Of a stretch of 46,565 nucleotides of DNA, positions 42,479 through 46,565 are shown piece by piece. The DNA comes from Deltaproteobacteria bacterium (GTDB lineage Bacteria; Myxococcota_A; Polyangia; JAAYKL01). How positions within the stretch are numbered: position 1 is the first letter of the stretch; each line of letters opens with the position of its first letter. The position numbers and the translations under genes are program-made. The stretch covers positions 1 through 46,565 of the forward strand of contig JAUVDV010000045.1 of assembly GCA_030595125.1 (NCBI GenBank), in the 5' to 3' direction. The notes beneath the pieces are model-generated. The model saw only the letters and a list, made by a program, of their open reading frames with translations, was not told the DNA's origin and made no database searches.

Positions 42479-44077
42479 CTACCCCAACCCCACAACGATC
42501 CCGGTCATTAAACCCACCAGAATGGTTATTGAAAACGCGATTACCACGTGTTTTCGCATCACACGCCCCTCCAGCTCCCTGTCCGGATCGTCGAGCATTG
42601 CGACCGCGCCGTTGATTTTTGCGGGAGTCATCGCGCTGGCTATTCCGCCGCCGGTCGCGTGAGATCCGTACACGGTCATGAATTGCTCACTCGTCAAACC
42701 GATATCCATGCACGCCTTGTGCTGCACTTTCATGAACATGATATTCGACGCGGTCTCCGATCCCCCCACCACGGCTCCAAACAGTCCCAATGACGCCGCG
42801 ACGAAAACGAACCCGAACCCGAACACCTTTGCCAGGGTGGTCCCGACGACCACGTCCATGTTCAGAGCCTGGTACTCGGGACCCGGCGCCAACATTCCCT
42901 CCGGATTCACTTCCATGGCGGAGAAGAACATCACGTACGCTATCGAGAAGTAGACCGAGAACGCGATGAACGGACCCCACATGTTCTTTATCCATACGTT
43001 CGCGACTCTCTTGATCTGCTTTCCCGAAGGCCGAAGGATCGCCGTGGACAGTATGAGAACCACGAGTATCCAGAAGTATATCTGGCTAAAAATTGAGAGG
43101 TCCACCTTCTGGTCGGCGAAGACCGTGATCTTCTCGGCCGAGGTGGAGAGCCCCGCGAGGAACTTTTGTATGGGCGGCACACTGATCACTCCGGCGACGA
43201 CCATGAGCATCAGCCATGGAGACACGGCCCTGAGCAACGCGGGCCAGTTGACGGGTTCTTTGGGGGAATCATTTTCGGAGTCGTTCCGTCGAAACAGTTT
43301 CTGGTAGGTGATCAGGGAGATCATCGCCAACAGCCCCGACACAATTCCCACAATGCGAACCGGCAGGATCTCGAAATATGTAAAACCGAGAGCGGACAGG
43401 GAAATAACGAGGCCGGATATCAGGGCCGGTACGAATCCTCGCTTCATGGCCGCAAAGCCTCCTATCACCCAGAGCATCGCGAAGGCCAGCGCCACCGAAA
43501 CGAGCGGGAGGAAAATGGAGATCCTGTACGCGAGTTCGGATGCGGTGAATGCATTTTCCGGACCCAGCATGTGAGCTGACGCGCCGGCCGGAATTGTGAT
43601 GGGCAAGGACAGGAGCGCAAAGGAAGTGAGCGGATCGTAGCCCAATACCGCAACGGATACGGCGCCGAATGGCGTGAATCCAAGGGCCATGAGCAGCGGT
43701 GGAAACAGCGCGATCGTGAGAGCCCCGAGCGCCGTGACGAAGGACCCGAAGCCCATGCCGATGAATAGGGCCTGCTCCTCACGGGTACGAGCCACTCTCT
43801 TGACGGCGTCGGCGATCGTCTTGAGGGCGCCGGTCTCCCTCATCAGAAAGATCATCAGCATGGTCAGAACCACCGCCATGGAGATCTTCATGGCCTTGAT
43901 CATTCCATAAGCGGTGGCGCCGAACGCCACCTCCAGCGGTGTCTCGAAGTACGTGCACGCCATGACCATCGCCGCCGCCCAGCCGACCACCGCCATCCGC
44001 GCGCCGGATTGACGCGCGAACAGAATACCCGCCAGCACAATCAGCAGTGGGAGTAGAGCTAGGAAAAAACCAAGCAT
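42479..44077 (-). CDS. L-lactate/glycolate permease family transporter
   Basis: A 532-residue integral membrane protein with about twelve hydrophobic segments. Family features are the N-terminal FFLALLPLLIVLAGIL, the TYFETPLEVAFGATAYGMIKAMKIS segment and the Gly-rich GSFVTALGALTIALFPPLL block, and in the C-terminal half LFGAVVGGSETASNIMF and ATGGGIASAMTPAKI. These match the LctP/LldP family of lactate-proton symporters, and the length (about 530-560) fits. GAGG lies 5 bases before the ATG. No lactate dehydrogenase is adjacent in the window. It converges on the GT4 gene with 3 bases between stops, and the defence pair follows on its 5' side. The substrate is presumed from the family. Confidence 0.93.
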   Translation of the reverse strand: MLGFFLALLPLLIVLAGILFARQSGARMAVVGWAAAMVMACTYFETPLEVAFGATAYGMIKAMKISMAVVLTMLMIFLMRETGALKTIADAVKRVARTREEQALFIGMGFGSFVTALGALTIALFPPLLMALGFTPFGAVSVAVLGYDPLTSFALLSLPITIPAGASAHMLGPENAFTASELAYRISIFLPLVSVALAFAMLWVIGGFAAMKRGFVPALISGLVISLSALGFTYFEILPVRIVGIVSGLLAMISLITYQKLFRRNDSENDSPKEPVNWPALLRAVSPWLMLMVVAGVISVPPIQKFLAGLSTSAEKITVFADQKVDLSIFSQIYFWILVVLILSTAILRPSGKQIKRVANVWIKNMWGPFIAFSVYFSIAYVMFFSAMEVNPEGMLAPGPEYQALNMDVVVGTTLAKVFGFGFVFVAASLGLFGAVVGGSETASNIMFMKVQHKACMDIGLTSEQFMTVYGSHATGGGIASAMTPAKINGAVAMLDDPDRELEGRVMRKHVVIAFSITILVGLMTGIVVGLG

Positions 44078-44114
44078 GTGTGCCTCTTGTTAAAGCCGGC
44101 CTCCATCATCTTCC

Positions 44115-44137
44115 CCTTCCCCTGTCTCAGGGGAAGG
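44115..44137 (-). terminator. Perfect 9-bp hairpin downstream of the defence pair
   Basis: CCTTCCCCT-GTCTC-AGGGGAAGG, perfectly paired, between the HNH gene stop and the lactate permease start. No T-run follows on the minus strand, so it may be a Rho-dependent pause, a terminator, or a repetitive element. Confidence 0.5.
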
Positions 44138-44160
44138 CCGGGATGGGGTTACTTATCCGG

Positions 44161-44814
44161 CTAACGCCGCCTTCTCTCTATTTCCTTCTCCAACCACTTC
44201 TCATAGACTCCAAAGTACTCCGGTAGCTTCGTTGAGTTGCGCTGCGCATTCAGTTTTTTCTCGAGTTTCCGAGCCGACCAGCTTTTCTTTCCCAGTTTAC
44301 TGCGCATGGAATCCAGAAAACTATCCAACGCCGCTTTTCGATTCCTCACCAGAATTCCAGAATTGAGATTGAGCCTGTCGTTGATATCGCTCTGGAACGG
44401 TTCTTCCTCACGACCGTAAACAAGCTTTCCGTTTGGTAAATATCTCAGTTTCTCGATATGAGACTTCCTCTGCGGATCGATCGTAATCAGATCATCGGAT
44501 TTTCTCGTATCGCAAGTCTGTTGAGTACGCTTCATCCCCCTGGACTTGTCGCAGGCCGCCAGGAGATTGCTCCAGTCCAGTTGTCTCTCCGGCGCTCCAC
44601 TCGGACCCCTCCGAGGACGATAGTGCTCTGCTTTCATTTCGGAAATATCGATGGAACGCATGCAGTAGCAGCAAAGGTATCCCTGATCTTTCAGCAACAG
44701 CTCTCTTACTTTGTCTTTCTCGGGAAACCCATCCCAGGAAGCTTCGTCGCCACCTGACTCTCTATATTCAAGCAGCTTCCGGGGCTCTGGTTGACTCTTC
44801 TCTACGTACCGCAT
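44161..44814 (-). CDS. HNH endonuclease of Septu-like (PtuB) defence pair
   Basis: A 217-residue protein of the TIGR02646-type HNH family often found with ATPases in Septu and retron-associated systems. It has C48-C49-C51 (LCCYCM), His64 in AEHYRPRRG, Asn83 in WSNLLAAC, Cys88 and Cys101, giving the metal-bound HNH-type site. A long basic C terminus (SARKLEKKLNAQRN, then KWLEKEIERRRR) could bind nucleic acid. Its ATG overlaps the stop of the ATPase gene by one base (TGATG), as expected for a two-gene defence operon. No reverse transcriptase is present, so the retron type is unsupported. The predicted role is nuclease effector in an anti-phage system. Confidence 0.85.
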   Translation of the reverse strand: MRYVEKSQPEPRKLLEYRESGGDEASWDGFPEKDKVRELLLKDQGYLCCYCMRSIDISEMKAEHYRPRRGPSGAPERQLDWSNLLAACDKSRGMKRTQQTCDTRKSDDLITIDPQRKSHIEKLRYLPNGKLVYGREEEPFQSDINDRLNLNSGILVRNRKAALDSFLDSMRSKLGKKSWSARKLEKKLNAQRNSTKLPEYFGVYEKWLEKEIERRRR

Positions 44815-46004
44815 CAGTCGCCGAACATCTCGATCATCGTTGTATAACGAACCACCTCCGCATCATCGTCACCCAACTTGGAGCGGATCTCATCGAGCTT
44901 CCGTCGGGCCTGATCGTGCTTGGCCTCGTCAATAAGCACCGCAAGCTCGTGCAGCTCCTTTTCCATTTCCTTCGCGCGAAGCGGCTGATCGAATATCTCG
45001 GTCAGTATGGAATTTGGATCTCTTCCCCAGGTAGGAGGCAACTTCTCTACCAACTTGAAATCCTCGATCAGCCGTATGCATTCGGAATCGATGTAGCTCA
45101 ATACAATAGGCGAGTGGGTAGTAACTACGAACTGGAGGTTGGGAAAAGTATGGGTTAGCGCGGGTATGATGTTTCTTTGCCACTCGGGATGGAGGTGTAG
45201 ATCGATCTCATCGATCAGAACTACGCCTTCCCCGTCCAGAGGATTCGACCCGGGATTGGCAAGCGATAACCTTCGGGCGATATCACATCCAAGAGCGGCC
45301 AGCGTGCGCTCTCCTTCGCTGAGCTGATTGAAAGACAGCACCTGCCCATTCTTTTTGGCAGTCAAAACCGGCGTCGGTTGTCGTTTGATTCGAGGATTCG
45401 AGTACCCGGGCAACAACAACTCCAGTGACTTTCTGACGGCCTCAAGTTGAACATCGATATGCTCCGGATTGTCGCGCAGGCCTTCGTTTTCCAGATCCTC
45501 ACGATCTCGAAACCACTCAAAAAACTCGCCGAATGTAGTCTTGGGCTGATGAAGTGATTCAATCCACGCGCTGGATGCTCGCCAGTGTCTTGGATTCTTT
45601 GCCCCGGGCGTCGCATCGTTCGCATGCCTTGAAACGGGATAGTAAACCAAGAGAGGTAGAGGACCCTTCGCTTGTTGGTCACTCGAAAACACCAAAGTTT
45701 GATTGATGGCGCCCGGGTATTCCTTTCCTTCTTTGAACCCATGATGAAGAATCACCTCTTCGTCTCCGGAGACTCCTCGCAATTCAATTTCAAAAAAAGC
45801 AGCACCGTTGCGTTGGTCTTCGTCGACAAAGCTCAATCCAGTCCCGTGAGGGGTTATCCTCTTCACCTCCTTGGCTATGGCATCCAATATGGAAGTCTTG
45901 CCGCTTCCGTTCACTCCGACGATAACCGTCACCTTCGGATGGAAACTCAGGCTAAGGGACTCGAACCCCCTGAAATTCTGCAACTCAAGGCTCGTCAACC
46001 TCAT
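44814..46004 (-). CDS. AAA/ABC-type ATPase of Septu-like (PtuA) defence pair
   Basis: A 396-residue ATPase of the RecF/OLD-like ABC class. Walker A GVNGSGKTS at residues 30-38, signature NQLSEGER at 226-233, Walker B VVLIDEID at 261-268 with LHLHPEWQ following, and the H-loop TTHSP at 295-299. In Septu, PtuA forms an oligomer that licenses PtuB nuclease activity. AAAGGAGT 8 bases before the ATG supports the start. It overlaps the HNH gene. The C-terminal ~80 residues (LRAKEMEKELHELAVLIDEAKHDQARRKL) are predicted coiled coil. Other two-gene AAA-HNH systems are possible. Confidence 0.85.
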   Translation of the reverse strand: MRLTSLELQNFRGFESLSLSFHPKVTVIVGVNGSGKTSILDAIAKEVKRITPHGTGLSFVDEDQRNGAAFFEIELRGVSGDEEVILHHGFKEGKEYPGAINQTLVFSSDQQAKGPLPLLVYYPVSRHANDATPGAKNPRHWRASSAWIESLHQPKTTFGEFFEWFRDREDLENEGLRDNPEHIDVQLEAVRKSLELLLPGYSNPRIKRQPTPVLTAKKNGQVLSFNQLSEGERTLAALGCDIARRLSLANPGSNPLDGEGVVLIDEIDLHLHPEWQRNIIPALTHTFPNLQFVVTTHSPIVLSYIDSECIRLIEDFKLVEKLPPTWGRDPNSILTEIFDQPLRAKEMEKELHELAVLIDEAKHDQARRKLDEIRSKLGDDDAEVVRYTTMIEMFGD

Positions 46005-46156
46005 GGCGAGACTCCTTTCTCGGGACTGGCAGATACTTTAGCTCATAGATCAAAGGACTGCAAAAAGGCATCGTGGATTCGTCGGCCGGACTCCACGAAC
46101 GCCTCCTCCGGAACAAGGTGAGCAGGCTTTTCCAGGGAGTGTCTTTGTTTCGTCGC

Positions 46157-46565
46157 TCAGCCCTCGGGCACGCAGACCTTGCGGTTCTCCGCCCCGCCGC
46201 CGGTGGAGCGGCAGATGAACTCCAGATGCGCCCACTCCTGGCAGTAGGCGTCCCCGTCCTCCTGGTCCTCGCAGCTGATGAAGCAGTACATCTCGCCGGT
46301 GGACTCGAACGGACCGCACACGTATTCGAGGTCGAGTTCCTCGTCGCATTCACCTTCCACGGCGCAGCAGTCGGCGTCGATCTGGCAGTGGTGCGTGCAG
46401 TAGCCGTCCTCTACCTTATCCAGGCAGACCACGTCGCCGGACAGATCCGTGTGGTCGACATCCAGGTAGCAGTCCTCGGCGGCCTCGCAGGGTTGCCCCA
46501 CGTCGTCAAGGTTGCCGCCGTCTCCATCTCCGTTGTCATCGTCGTCATCGTCACAGCCGGCAACG
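46157..46565 (-). CDS. Cysteine-rich lipoprotein, N-terminal part missing
   Basis: The frame is open to the window edge, so the 5' end lies outside. The visible start reads VAGC, the end of a lipobox, then an Asp-rich linker (DDDDDNGDGDGG) in the same position as the D/T linkers elsewhere. About 115 residues with around fourteen cysteines follow (GQPCEAAEDCYLDV, GYCTHHCQIDADCC, YCFISCEDQEDGDAYCQEW, ending in KVCVPEG). The pattern matches small disulfide-rich surface modules common in myxobacterial lipoproteins. The in-frame GTG at 46501 is internal and not a start. Function unknown. Confidence 0.8.
   Translation of the reverse strand, partial: VAGCDDDDDDNGDGDGGNLDDVGQPCEAAEDCYLDVDHTDLSGDVVCLDKVEDGYCTHHCQIDADCCAVEGECDEELDLEYVCGPFESTGEMYCFISCEDQEDGDAYCQEWAHLEFICRSTGGGAENRKVCVPEG

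Noticed and set aside
44161-46004. Retron system
   Set aside because: The HNH/ATPase pair is of a type also found with retrons, but no reverse transcriptase or msr-msd region is visible in the window.

Overview
The window looks like chromosomal DNA of a GC-rich Gram-negative bacterium of the old Deltaproteobacteria (Myxococcota, Desulfuromonadota or a related uncultured group). Four things point there: an unusual density of secreted lipoproteins (about fifteen), many with Asp-Thr-rich linkers after the lipobox; a very large multihaem cytochrome with Geobacter-type CxxxxCH...CxxCH motifs; DsrE2/TusA/Hdr-type sulfur proteins; and an ECF sigma/FecR-type regulatory pair. The lineage is inferred, not proven. 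No rRNA, tRNA, CRISPR array or recognisable transposase is visible. No gene-free stretch exceeds about 300 bases.

Layout. 1-7.3 kb: end of a papain-fold-like protein, a haemolysin III family membrane protein, three D/T-linker lipoproteins, a small membrane protein, the GTPase typA and a SEC-C zinc-binding protein. 7.36-10.36 kb: an AT-richer island of four unrecognised genes, each separated from the next by a copy (one degenerate) of a ~27-bp imperfect palindrome. This is the least explained part of the window. 10.4-14.2 kb: an anchored carboxypeptidase-regulatory-like protein, a metzincin-type lipoprotein protease and a small lipoprotein.

14.2-20.3 kb: an ArsR-type regulator with the cysteine layout of persulfide sensors leads an operon of DsrE2-like, TusA, a NarI-like dihaem b membrane subunit and an HdrD/TmcB/DsrK-like iron-sulfur protein. 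A lipoprotein cytochrome with at least 20 CxxCH motifs is divergent from it. Together they suggest sulfur-carrier chemistry coupled to the quinone pool and possibly to outer-surface electron transfer.

20.3-35 kb: a GT2 glycosyltransferase and a DUF4139 protein, then a long minus-strand train. It starts with an ECF sigma factor overlapping its FecR/zinc-finger anti-sigma partner, followed by an outer-membrane barrel, two VWA lipoproteins, two paralogous IPT/Kelch-like lipoproteins and two small lipoproteins. 35-42.5 kb: a leucine-repeat lipoprotein, a DUF4190-like membrane protein, and a divergent carbohydrate pair (a GT-GH130 fusion and a GT4 protein with a long C-terminal domain). 42.5-46.5 kb: an L-lactate permease family transporter, a Septu-like ATPase/HNH defence pair, and the start of another cysteine-rich lipoprotein.
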